A stretch of DNA of 11,393 nucleotides, from NCBI GenBank assembly GCA_028290685.1, contig JAQGJI010000176.1, forward strand, positions 1 through 11,393. The letters are read 5' to 3'. The notes beneath the pieces are model-generated. The model saw only the letters and a program-made list of their open reading frames with translations. It did no database searches and was not told where the DNA came from. The stretch is from Devosia sp. (GTDB lineage: Bacteria; Pseudomonadota; Alphaproteobacteria; Rhizobiales; Devosiaceae). This document shows, piece by piece, positions 1-6,989 of the stretch. A program made the translations under genes and the position numbers. Every line of letters begins with the position of its first letter. Position 1 is the first letter of the stretch.

Positions 1-139
1 GCCAGTATGCTTAATCTGTCGATAGCCCTGCTCAACTAGGCACCGGTCGCAGTAACCCCATGCACGCCGAACCCTGGCGCAACCGGGTTATGCCAGCTGC
101 CATCTTGCACAAATGCCGCCGCAGCGATAAGGGCTTGCC
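1..139. other. Upstream spacer of guaA, no gene supported
   Basis: One frame is open from the window edge to a TAG at 37-39, but twelve codons are too few to call it the end of an upstream gene. An imperfect inverted repeat lies at 74-96 (CTGGC pairing with GCCAG, plus an inner AAC/GTT around CGG). It could be a weak terminator of an upstream gene or part of a guaA leader. I see no convincing sigma-70 promoter. A purine-rich AAGGG at 129-133 serves as the guaA ribosome binding site. Confidence 0.3.
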
Positions 140-1711
140 ATGCAAAGCCCAGACATCTTAGCCCACCCGCAATCCATCCTGATCGTGGACTTCGGCTCCC
201 AGGTTACCCAGCTGATTGCGCGCCGAATTCGCGAAGCCGGGGTCTACTGCGAGATCCACCCTTTTCAAAACGCTGGCGCCGCCATGGCAGCCATGCAGCC
301 CAAGGGCGTGGTTCTGTCCGGCAGTCCCGCTTCAACGCTTGACGAAAACGCCCCCACGATTGATCCGGTCATTCTTGCTGCCAATGTCCCGATCCTGGGC
401 ATCTGCTATGGCCAGCAGGCGCTCTGCATGGCTCTCGGCGGGGTAGTCGAGGCCGGCCATCATCGCGAATATGGCCGCGCCGAACTCACCGTGCACAAGC
501 ATTCCAGCCTCACCAAGGGCGTATGGGAGCCTGGAACCGAACACCAGGTCTGGATGAGCCATGGCGACCGCGTCGTCGAACTTCCCGAAGGGTTTGAAAT
601 CATTGGCACCTCGGCCAACGCTCCGTTCGCCATGATAGCCAACGAGGCGCGCCGGATCTGGGCCGTCCAGTTCCACCCTGAAGTGGTCCATACTCCCGAT
701 GGCGCCAAGCTCTACGCCAACTTCGTGCACGATGTTTGCGGCATTCCAGCCAACTGGACCATGTCGGCCTACCGCCACAAGATGGTCGAAAAAATCCGCA
801 GCCAGGTTGGCACCGGCAAGGTTATCTGCGGCCTTTCCGGCGGGGTTGATTCGTCTGTTGCCGCTGTCCTCATTCACGAAGCCATCGGCGATCAGCTCAC
901 CTGCATCTATGTCGACCACGGCCTGATGCGGCTCAACGAGAGCGAACAGGTCGTCACCATGTTTCGCGATCAATACAATATCCCGCTGGTCCATGTTGAC
1001 GCCTCCCAGCTCTTTCTGCGCGAACTCGAGGGCCAGTCGGACCCCGAGACCAAGCGCAAGATCATCGGCCGGCTGTTCATTGAAACCTTCGAGGCGGAAG
1101 CCGAAAAACTCGGCGGCGCCGAATTCCTCGCTCAAGGCACGCTGTACCCGGACGTGATCGAATCGGTATCCTTCACCGGCGGTCCGTCTGTCACCATCAA
1201 AAGCCATCACAATGTTGGCGGCCTGCCCGAACGCATGAATATGGCTCTGGTTGAACCGTTGCGTGAACTGTTCAAGGACGAAGTGCGGCTGCTTGGCCGC
1301 GAACTGGGCCTGCCCGAGAGCTTCATCGGCCGCCATCCCTTCCCAGGGCCCGGCTTGGCGATCCGTTGCCCCGGCGGCATTACGCCTGAAAAGCTGGACA
1401 TTCTGCGCCGTGCCGACGCCATTTATCTCGATGAAATTCGCAAGTCCGGTCAATACGACAAGATCTGGCAAGCCTTCGCCGTGCTGCTTCCGGTCCAAAC
1501 CGTGGGCGTCATGGGCGATGGCCGCACCTACGAATGGGTCTGCGCCCTGCGCGCCGTCACCTCCGTCGATGGCATGACCGCCGATTTCTACCAGTTCGAC
1601 ATGAACTTCCTTGGCCGCACAGCAACCCGCATCATCAACGAAGTCCGCGGCATCAACCGCGTGGTCTATGATGTGACCAGCAAGCCCCCGGGGACCATCG
1701 AGTGGGAATGA
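140..1711 (+). CDS. guaA: GMP synthase (glutamine-hydrolysing)
   Basis: GuaA converts XMP to GMP in the cytosol using ATP and ammonia released from glutamine, the last step of the guanine branch of purine synthesis. The 523-residue length is normal for the family. The N-terminal class I glutamine amidotransferase domain (about 12-200) shows the nucleophile Cys89 in GICYGQQ and the His179/Glu181 pair in QFHPEV. The ATP pyrophosphatase domain begins with the P-loop SGGVDSS at 233-239 and is followed by the dimerisation domain. The protein ends with the family-typical PPGTIEWE. The ATG at 140 is preceded by AAGGG with about six bases spacing. The 3' end overlaps the convergent HEPN-like gene by 46 bases, with no terminator visible between them. 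The gene appears to stand alone on this strand. Assignment is essentially certain. Confidence 0.98.
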   Translation: MQSPDILAHPQSILIVDFGSQVTQLIARRIREAGVYCEIHPFQNAGAAMAAMQPKGVVLSGSPASTLDENAPTIDPVILAANVPILGICYGQQALCMALGGVVEAGHHREYGRAELTVHKHSSLTKGVWEPGTEHQVWMSHGDRVVELPEGFEIIGTSANAPFAMIANEARRIWAVQFHPEVVHTPDGAKLYANFVHDVCGIPANWTMSAYRHKMVEKIRSQVGTGKVICGLSGGVDSSVAAVLIHEAIGDQLTCIYVDHGLMRLNESEQVVTMFRDQYNIPLVHVDASQLFLRELEGQSDPETKRKIIGRLFIETFEAEAEKLGGAEFLAQGTLYPDVIESVSFTGGPSVTIKSHHNVGGLPERMNMALVEPLRELFKDEVRLLGRELGLPESFIGRHPFPGPGLAIRCPGGITPEKLDILRRADAIYLDEIRKSGQYDKIWQAFAVLLPVQTVGVMGDGRTYEWVCALRAVTSVDGMTADFYQFDMNFLGRTATRIINEVRGINRVVYDVTSKPPGTIEWE

Positions 1712-2151
1712 GGCCTGATCTGCGACGGCCTCCTGACCAAGGCTGCCTGCTGAATGACCGTGCGCATGACCCGGTTGCGGACTTCCTCCATGGTCGCCTG
1801 CAGCCGATTGCGCTGGGATAAATTTCCTTTGTCGTGCACGTCGTAGCGGCTCACTACATATTCGCGCCGCTCGCTTAGGGTTCTCAGGTGCTCGGCGGTC
1901 CTGGCGCGAAGCACCATTCCTGCTTGCTGCACAAGTGCTCCACGCTTGGCCAAGTCATGCTGCATACCGCGGATAGCCGCGGCTTCCGTTCCTTGTGCGA
2001 GAAGGTAAGCGTTCAGGTAAAGTTCAATTGCATGAATAACGAGCAAGCGGCCAGGCTCGCAGGGCTTGCTTTTCTGCTGAGGGACAGCGAGCAAGTACAA
2101 GGCACAGGTTCTATAGTTTTCTGCCAGGTTCAAGACGTCTTGGGCGCTCAT
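1666..2151 (-). CDS. HEPN-domain-like hypothetical protein
   Basis: This is a small, probably all-alpha cytosolic protein of 161 residues. I read it as HEPN-like from the layout rather than from a clear family match. An N-terminal helix (LAENYRTCALYLL, about 9-21) is followed by HAIELYLNAYLL (40-51), which resembles the HEPN core helix. Then come HDL (65-67) and a RREYVVSRYD stretch (95-104) like the RYP segment of MNT/HEPN proteins. An R-x4-H spacing occurs at Arg35/His40, but not where HEPN nucleases usually carry it, so nuclease activity is doubtful. I chose ATG 2151, which has GGGA about six bases upstream; an in-frame GTG at 2184 would add 11 residues. No antitoxin or nucleotidyltransferase partner is adjacent. 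The last 15 residues are antisense to the guaA terminus. Base composition looks somewhat less GC-rich than its neighbours. Function is unknown. Confidence 0.65.
   Translation of the reverse strand: MSAQDVLNLAENYRTCALYLLAVPQQKSKPCEPGRLLVIHAIELYLNAYLLAQGTEAAAIRGMQHDLAKRGALVQQAGMVLRARTAEHLRTLSERREYVVSRYDVHDKGNLSQRNRLQATMEEVRNRVMRTVIQQAALVRRPSQIRPHSHSMVPGGLLVTS
1700..1711 (+). other. Conserved guaA 3' end, potential integration (attB-like) site, apparently unoccupied
   Basis: The last codons of guaA read GAGTGGGAATGA. The 3' end of guaA is a known integration hot spot for genomic islands, whose tyrosine recombinases target this conserved end. Here I find no second copy of the motif in the 660 bp downstream and no integrase gene, so the site looks empty. 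That it would work as an attachment site is inference from the family, not shown by this sequence. Confidence 0.3.
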
Positions 2152-2369
2152 ATCTTGTCCCGGATACGATGAAACGGCCGCCACTGTGCCACCCCTCTAT
2201 TTTCGTGGGCCCCGAATTGAAAATATGTGGCGGTTGCAGTGTGCAGTGAAGGTGCTTGGGGCGGGAGCTTGGGAGTAAAGTTAACGATGCTTTGCAGTCC
2301 CATGTGGTTTGCATTCACAAGGACCCATGATAAGGCTCCGGCACGTTTCTAACCGACCTTAGGCAGGCC
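2152..2369. other. Divergent intergenic spacer with short repeats
   Basis: This 218-bp spacer lies between two divergent genes and should hold both promoters. Visible structure includes a 7-bp inverted repeat (TATTTTC 2198-2204, GAAAATA 2219-2225) flanking a GGGCCC palindrome, and an exact tandem 7-mer, TGCAGTG, at 2235-2241 and 2242-2248. A weak candidate promoter for the downstream plus-strand gene is TTGCAT followed 16 bases later by TAAGGC, near 2308-2335. No open frame in it looks like a gene. Confidence 0.35.
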
Positions 2370-3194
2370 ATGTCCCAGGACAATATTTTTCGCGAAGTCG
2401 ACGAGGAACTGCGCAGCGATCGTATGCGCGCGTTCTGGCGTCGCTTTGCGCCTTATGTCATCGGCGCCGCGGTGGCGGTTGTGGCCCTCGTGGCGGTGAA
2501 TGAAGGATGGAACTGGTACCATTCCAACAATGCTGCCGCTTCGTCCGACGAATTGTATGCCGCCTTCGATCTGGTGGAAGCGGGCGATTTGCCGGCGGCG
2601 ACGGCGCAGTTGGATGCTGTTATCGCCAATGGTTCAGGCAGCTATCCTGTGCTCGCTGAATTCCGTAAGGCGGGCGTACTGGCGGCTGACGGTAAGACTG
2701 CCGAAGCCGTTGCGGCCTATGACTCCTTAGCCAATACGCAATCCAATCCGCGCCTGCGCGAGCTGGCGCTGGTCCTGGCCGGAACGCTGCTGGTTGATAC
2801 TGGATCTCTGGCGGATGTCGAGGCGCGTGTCGGAGCTATCGCGGCCGAAGGCAATCCGCTGCGCAACTCTGCTCGTGAAACGCTGGGGCTGGCCCAGTAC
2901 AAGGCAGGGGACCTTGTTGCCTCCCAGGCTAGCTTTGAGGCGATAGTCAACGATCCGCTGACCTTGAGTACCACGCGCAATCGCATGGGCTACTACTTGG
3001 CCCAGTTGCTTGCCGAGGGTGCTGCGCCTGAAGCTGTTGAAACCCCGGCCGAAGGCGCCGCTACAGCCATAGATGAAGTCCTGACCGAGGATGCGGAGCC
3101 ACCCCTGGCTCCGGCCGCTGAAGCCCCGCCTGCCGAACCAGCTCCGGCCGCGGCTTCTGCAACCCCCACCCAACCCGAGCCCGCCGCGCAATAG
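2370..3194 (+). CDS. YfgM-like membrane-anchored TPR protein (TPR_21 family)
   Basis: This is probably an inner-membrane protein with a periplasmic TPR-like domain, related to YfgM, which in enterobacteria is an ancillary subunit of the SecYEG translocon and interacts with periplasmic chaperones. The N-terminus (MSQDNIFREVDEELRSDRM) is typical of the alphaproteobacterial members. One transmembrane helix spans about 28-46. Alanine-rich helical repeats (about 55-210) follow, with TPR-like segments such as GDLPAATAQLDAVI and GDLVASQASFEAIV. Residues from about 217 to the end (274) form a Pro/Ala/Glu-rich, probably disordered tail, longer than in E. coli YfgM. The start follows AGGCAGG closely. 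der begins 38 bp downstream on the same strand, so the two are probably co-transcribed. Family is fairly sure; the translocon role is by analogy. Confidence 0.8.
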   Translation: MSQDNIFREVDEELRSDRMRAFWRRFAPYVIGAAVAVVALVAVNEGWNWYHSNNAAASSDELYAAFDLVEAGDLPAATAQLDAVIANGSGSYPVLAEFRKAGVLAADGKTAEAVAAYDSLANTQSNPRLRELALVLAGTLLVDTGSLADVEARVGAIAAEGNPLRNSARETLGLAQYKAGDLVASQASFEAIVNDPLTLSTTRNRMGYYLAQLLAEGAAPEAVETPAEGAATAIDEVLTEDAEPPLAPAAEAPPAEPAPAAASATPTQPEPAAQ

Positions 3195-3232
3195 CGGCTA
3201 CTCGCCTTGACTGACCGGAAGATAAACCCAGC

Positions 3233-4684
3233 ATGACCGTCACCGTTGCCATTGTCGGTCGCCCGAACGTCGGCAAGTCTACCCTGTTCAATCGCCTTGT
3301 CGGCCGCAAGATCGCGCTCGTCGATGACACCCCGGGGGTCACCCGCGACCGCCGCGAAGCCGAGGGCCGCATTGCCGACTTGACCTTCCGCGTGCTCGAC
3401 ACCGCCGGCTATGAGGATGTCAAGGACGGCAGCCTTGAAGACCGCATGCGTCAGCAGACCGAGATGGCCATCAAGGAAGCCGACGTCATCCTCTTCATGA
3501 TCGACGCTCGCGCCGGCGTCGTCCCGCTCGATCAGCGCTTCGCTCAGGTGCTCCGCAAGGCAGGCAAGGACGTGCACCTGGTCGGCAACAAGGCTGAAAG
3601 CGGCGCGGCCGAGGCGGGGCTCGTGGAGGCGTTCAAGCTCGGCTTTGGCGAAGCCATCGCGCTTTCGGCCGAACACGGTCTGGGTCTGGCCGAACTCTAT
3701 TCCATCGTTTCTGCCGCCATCGACAAGGCTGCCGCCGGCAAGGAAGGCGAAGCCGTCGCCGATCTCGATGAGATGCCCGAGGTCGATGTCGACATTACCG
3801 AGGACATGCTGGAAGGCGAAGGCGACGAGGCAACCCTGCGCTGGAACCCCAATCGCTACCTCAACGTCGCCATTGTCGGTCGCCCCAATGCCGGAAAATC
3901 GACCCTGATCAACCGCATGGTTGGCGAGGACCGCGTGCTGGTTGGCCCTGAAGCCGGCATCACGCGCGATTCCATCCTGGTTCCATGGGAATGGGAAGGC
4001 CGCGTCATCAACCTTGTCGACACCGCCGGCATTCGCCGCCGTTCCCGCGTCACCGAAAAGCTGGAAAAACTGGCGGTCGGGGATAGCCTGCGCTCAATTC
4101 AGTATGCAGAAGTTGTGGTGCTGATGCTGGACGCCACGATCCCGTTCGAAAAGCAGGATTTGGCCTTGGCCGATCTGGTCGAGCGCGAAGGTCGCGCCCT
4201 GGTCATCGCCCTGAACAAGTGGGATCTGATCGAGGACAAGAACGCGGCCCTCGCAGAACTCCGGGAAGAATGCGAACGCCTCCTGCCTCAATTGCGCGGC
4301 GTTCCGCTGGTCACTCTGTCGGGGCTGACCGGCAAGAACATCGACAAGCTCATGGATGCCATCTTCAAGATCGAGCGCAGCTGGAACTCCCATGTGTCCA
4401 CGGCCCGGCTCAATCGCTGGCTCACTGGCATGGTCGAGAGCCATCCGCCACCGGCTGTCTCGGGGCGCCGCCTCAAGCTGCGCTACATGACGCAGGCCAA
4501 AACCAGGCCGCCAAGCTTCATCCTCTTTGCGTCCCGTCCCGATGTCTTGCCGATGGCCTATCAGCGCTATCTGATCAATGGCCTGCGCGAAGCCTTCGAC
4601 ATCAAGGGTGCCCCGATTCGGCTCTGGGTCCGCGGCGGCAGCGAAAACCCTTACAACGACAAGAAAAAACGCCGCCTGGGTTAG
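3233..4684 (+). CDS. der: Ribosome biogenesis GTPase Der (EngA)
   Basis: Der is an essential tandem-domain GTPase that acts in late assembly of the 50S ribosomal subunit. The first G domain has the P-loop GRPNVGKS at 9-16 and DTAGYED as G3; its G4 motif reads NKAE rather than NKxD. The second G domain has GRPNAGKS at 216-223, DTAGIRRR as G3 and NKWD as G4. The C-terminal KH-like domain occupies roughly 385-475 and the protein ends in a basic tail (KKKRR). Between the G domains is an acidic linker (about 173-203) rich in Glu and Asp, as is usual for Der. The 483-residue length is normal. The ATG at 3233 lies 38 bp after the YfgM-like stop, with GGAAG about a dozen bases upstream, a rather long spacing. 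No bamB-like gene lies between them. Assignment is certain. Confidence 0.98.
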   Translation: MTVTVAIVGRPNVGKSTLFNRLVGRKIALVDDTPGVTRDRREAEGRIADLTFRVLDTAGYEDVKDGSLEDRMRQQTEMAIKEADVILFMIDARAGVVPLDQRFAQVLRKAGKDVHLVGNKAESGAAEAGLVEAFKLGFGEAIALSAEHGLGLAELYSIVSAAIDKAAAGKEGEAVADLDEMPEVDVDITEDMLEGEGDEATLRWNPNRYLNVAIVGRPNAGKSTLINRMVGEDRVLVGPEAGITRDSILVPWEWEGRVINLVDTAGIRRRSRVTEKLEKLAVGDSLRSIQYAEVVVLMLDATIPFEKQDLALADLVEREGRALVIALNKWDLIEDKNAALAELREECERLLPQLRGVPLVTLSGLTGKNIDKLMDAIFKIERSWNSHVSTARLNRWLTGMVESHPPPAVSGRRLKLRYMTQAKTRPPSFILFASRPDVLPMAYQRYLINGLREAFDIKGAPIRLWVRGGSENPYNDKKKRRLG

Positions 4685-4754
4685 CCGAGTTCAGCCGTAG
4701 GCGCCGCTCAACATGCCTGCTCGTTTTCTCAATCCTGCGCCACCCACAGTGTCA

Positions 4755-4771
4755 CCCGGCCTCTAGCCGGG
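4755..4771 (+). terminator. Possible der terminator hairpin without T-tract
   Basis: A perfect 6-bp GC-only stem (CCCGGC/GCCGGG) with loop CTCTA lies 71 bp past the der stop. No run of T follows, so a Rho-independent terminator is only possible. It is the first of three small inverted repeats in the 216-bp stretch before the next gene; the others are GTGGG/CCCAC at 4802-4818 and CCTGC-TTTG/CAAA-GG-GCAGG at about 4856-4880. Confidence 0.35.
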
Positions 4772-4900
4772 GACTATCCTGCATGCCACCAGAGGGCTTG
4801 CGTGGGAAACGAGCCCACTGCGACCACAACATTGTCCACACCCATAGCGTCGTGCCCTGCTTTGCCATACAAAGGGCAGGTCAAAGCGACCCGATGCTGA

Positions 4901-6208
4901 GTGCGGGGCCGCATCTTCGCGAAAAAAGCCTTGTTTATTGAAATATTGATTGTCGTCGTTCTGACTATCGTCAACGGCCTCTTGGCCATGTCGGAACTAG
5001 CCGTTGTTTCTGCCCGCCCGGCCCGCCTGCGCAGCATGGCGGATCAAGGTAACAAGGGGGCCGCTACCGCAATCAAGCTGGCTGAGGATCCGGGCAAGTT
5101 CCTGTCATCGGTCCAGATCGGCATCACGCTTGTTGGTATTCTGTCCGGGGCCTTCTCGGGTGCCACGCTGGGCCTGCGCCTTACCGCCTGGCTCGAGTCC
5201 GTTGGCGTCGCCAGCAGTGTCGCCGATGTCTTGGGCGTCGGGGTCGTTGTGGTGCTCATCACCTATATTTCGCTGATCCTGGGCGAACTGGTGCCCAAGC
5301 AGATCGCCTTGCGCGATGCCGAAGGCGTCGCTGCACGCGTGGCTCCCGCCATGAAGATGATCGCAAGGATTGGTTCCCCGGTTGTCTGGCTGCTCGATAT
5401 CTCCGGCAAGGCCGTCCTGACTCTGCTGGGGCAGGGTGGTAATCAGGAGGAGAAGGTCACCGAAGAAGAAGTCAAGACCATCATCGCCGAGGCAACCACG
5501 GCCGGTGTCATCGAAAGCGATGAGCACTCCATGATCTCTGGCGTCATGCGCCTGGCCGATCGATCCGCACGTGGCCTGATGACGCCGCGCCTGGAAGTGG
5601 ATGTCGTCGATTTGTCCGACGATGGCAGCGAGATTCGTCGCACGATTCTCGACACCCACCGCTCTCGCCTCCTGGTGCAGGATGGCGACGCAGACTCGAT
5701 CATCGGTGTGGTGGCCATCAAGGACATCATCGGCGTCTTCGCCAATGGTCAGCCGTTGGACATTCGCAAATTCGTGCAGCAGGTGCCCGTGGTCATGGAC
5801 CACGCCGATGCCTTGGACGTGGTCCGCGCCATTCGCAATTCCACAGTACACATGGCGCTGGTTGTCGACGAATACGGCCATTTCGAAGGCATCGTGACCT
5901 CGGGCGATATTCTTGAAGTCATCACTGGTGTGTTCCAGGAGGAAACGGGCGACGATCCGGCGGTCGTCAAGCGGGAGGATGGCTCCTTCATCGTTGCCGG
6001 CTGGATGCCGGTCGATGAATTTGGCGAAAAGCTCAAGGTCGTCATTCCGCGCGGCGCGAAATACGAAACCGTCGCCGGCTATGTCCTGTCGATCATCAAC
6101 CGCCTCCCCAGTGTGGGGGAAACGTTTGAGTACAACGGCTGGAAATTCGAAGTCCTCGACCTCGACGGCCGCCGCATCGACAAGATCCTGATGAGCAAGC
6201 TGGAGTAA
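4901..6208 (+). CDS. CNNM/CBS/CorC-domain membrane protein (UPF0053, 'hemolysin family')
   Basis: This inner-membrane protein belongs to the CorC/CNNM family, whose characterised members export or regulate Mg2+ (or Co2+). The 'hemolysin' name is historical. The CNNM (DUF21) domain covers about 10-195 with several hydrophobic helices, including IEILIVVVLTIVNGLLAMSE, VGILSGAFSGATLGL and VVVLITYISLILGELVPKQ. A CBS pair follows (about 225-345), starting near MTPRLEVDVVDL, and then the CorC/HlyC C-terminal domain (about 355-435). No start has a good Shine-Dalgarno. GTG 4901 gives 435 residues. TTG 4931 would begin M-F-I-E-I-L, matching how many relatives start, and may be the true start. The gene sits 216 bp after der and converges on the SDR gene. 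The exact substrate cannot be told from sequence. Confidence 0.9.
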   Translation: MRGRIFAKKALFIEILIVVVLTIVNGLLAMSELAVVSARPARLRSMADQGNKGAATAIKLAEDPGKFLSSVQIGITLVGILSGAFSGATLGLRLTAWLESVGVASSVADVLGVGVVVVLITYISLILGELVPKQIALRDAEGVAARVAPAMKMIARIGSPVVWLLDISGKAVLTLLGQGGNQEEKVTEEEVKTIIAEATTAGVIESDEHSMISGVMRLADRSARGLMTPRLEVDVVDLSDDGSEIRRTILDTHRSRLLVQDGDADSIIGVVAIKDIIGVFANGQPLDIRKFVQQVPVVMDHADALDVVRAIRNSTVHMALVVDEYGHFEGIVTSGDILEVITGVFQEETGDDPAVVKREDGSFIVAGWMPVDEFGEKLKVVIPRGAKYETVAGYVLSIINRLPSVGETFEYNGWKFEVLDLDGRRIDKILMSKLE

Positions 6209-6212
6209 CGCG

Positions 6213-6235
6213 CCAGCCGGGCGTGCCCTGGCTGG
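6213..6235. terminator. Stem-loop between convergent genes, probable bidirectional terminator
   Basis: In the 43-bp gap between the stop of the CNNM gene (6208) and the stop of the SDR gene (6252), CCAGCC (6213-6218) pairs with GGCTGG (6230-6235). An inner GGG/CCC continues the stem after a one-base bulge. Its position between convergent stop codons argues for a shared terminator, but neither side has a T-run. Confidence 0.5.
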
Positions 6236-6251
6236 ATCTAGTCAGGGCGGC

Positions 6252-6989
6252 CTATAAATCCGCGAACGCTCCCGTCCTCACGTCGAACAGCTTGCCGTTC
6301 TCCTTGAGGGAAGGGCTGACCAGATCGACCAGCCGGGGCGCGATGTCGGATGGGTGTGGCAGGGTCTGGGGGTCTTCGCCTGGCATTGCCTTGGCCCGCA
6401 TCGCAGTTCGCACCGCGCCGGGATAAAACACGTTGACCTTGACCTTGCTCTGCTCCACTTCGCCGGCATAGGACTTGACCAAAGCATCCATCGCCGCCTT
6501 GCTGGCGGCATAAAGCCCCCAGAACGGGCGGGCCGACCGGGCAGCGGACGACGACACGAACACGGCCCGTCCGGCACTCGATTGGCGCAGCAGCAAATCG
6601 GTGGAGCGCAACAGGCGGTAATTGGCAGTCACATTGACAGCCATCACCTTGTCGAAATCTTCCGGCTTGACATGGGGCAGGGGGCTGAGCACGCCCAGTT
6701 GCCCTGCATTGGCGATCAGCCCGTCAAGCGCGCCCCAGCGCTCGAAGATCGCTGCACCGAGGCGGTCGATCGCATCTCCGTCCCGCAGATCGAGCGGCAC
6801 CAGCGTTGCCGCCGATCCCAGTTCCTGAATTTCGTCATCCAGCTCTTCCAGCCCGCCCACGGTGCGTGCCACTGCCACCACGTGCGCCCCGCGCCGGGCC
6901 GCTTCCAGTGCCGCCGCATAGCCGATACCGCGCGAAGCACCCGTCACCAAAATGACCTTGCCCGCGAGGTCCGTTGTCGTCTGCGCCAT
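6252..6989 (-). CDS. SDR-family NAD(P)-dependent oxidoreductase (YciK-like)
   Basis: This is a cytosolic classical short-chain dehydrogenase/reductase of 245 residues. It has the Rossmann nucleotide-binding motif TGASRGIG at 16-23, Asp67 contacting the adenine side, NAG at 94-96, Asn119, the catalytic serine in the SSS run at 146-148, and Tyr160/Lys164 in YAASK. Arg42 at the end of the second beta strand suggests a preference for NADP(H). The substrate is unknown. Its start codon overlaps the purF stop by one base (TAATG), so translation is probably coupled to purF and the gene is the last of that transcript. No metabolic link between this enzyme and purine synthesis is established. Family certain, role open. 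Confidence 0.93.
   Translation of the reverse strand: MAQTTTDLAGKVILVTGASRGIGYAAALEAARRGAHVVAVARTVGGLEELDDEIQELGSAATLVPLDLRDGDAIDRLGAAIFERWGALDGLIANAGQLGVLSPLPHVKPEDFDKVMAVNVTANYRLLRSTDLLLRQSSAGRAVFVSSSAARSARPFWGLYAASKAAMDALVKSYAGEVEQSKVKVNVFYPGAVRTAMRAKAMPGEDPQTLPHPSDIAPRLVDLVSPSLKENGKLFDVRTGAFADL

Noticed and set aside
1239..1272. GAAC repeats in guaA resembling an SOS box
   Set aside because: The spacing between GAAC copies is 8, not 7, and the site is inside coding sequence.
332..1498. Long open frame (388 codons) on the minus strand inside guaA
   Set aside because: It is the antisense shadow of a high-GC conserved gene; the translation resembles no family and shows no start signals.
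1888..2172. Plus-strand open frame opposite the HEPN-like gene
   Set aside because: The minus-strand frame is longer, has a ribosome binding site and a HEPN-like layout; this one has neither.
2111..2314. Minus-strand open frame of 67 codons in the divergent spacer
   Set aside because: Overlaps the start of the HEPN-like gene in another frame and has no recognisable feature.
2993..3676. Minus-strand open frame spanning the YfgM-like tail and der start
   Set aside because: Antisense to two well-supported genes; composition biased and without domain features.
4219..4941. Plus-strand open frame running from inside der to the CNNM start
   Set aside because: Starts within der in another frame; its unique part (4685-4900) has no family-like sequence and no ribosome binding site.
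5105..5881. Minus-strand open frame of 258 codons inside the CNNM gene
   Set aside because: Antisense shadow rich in His/Asp from reversed codons; no motif.
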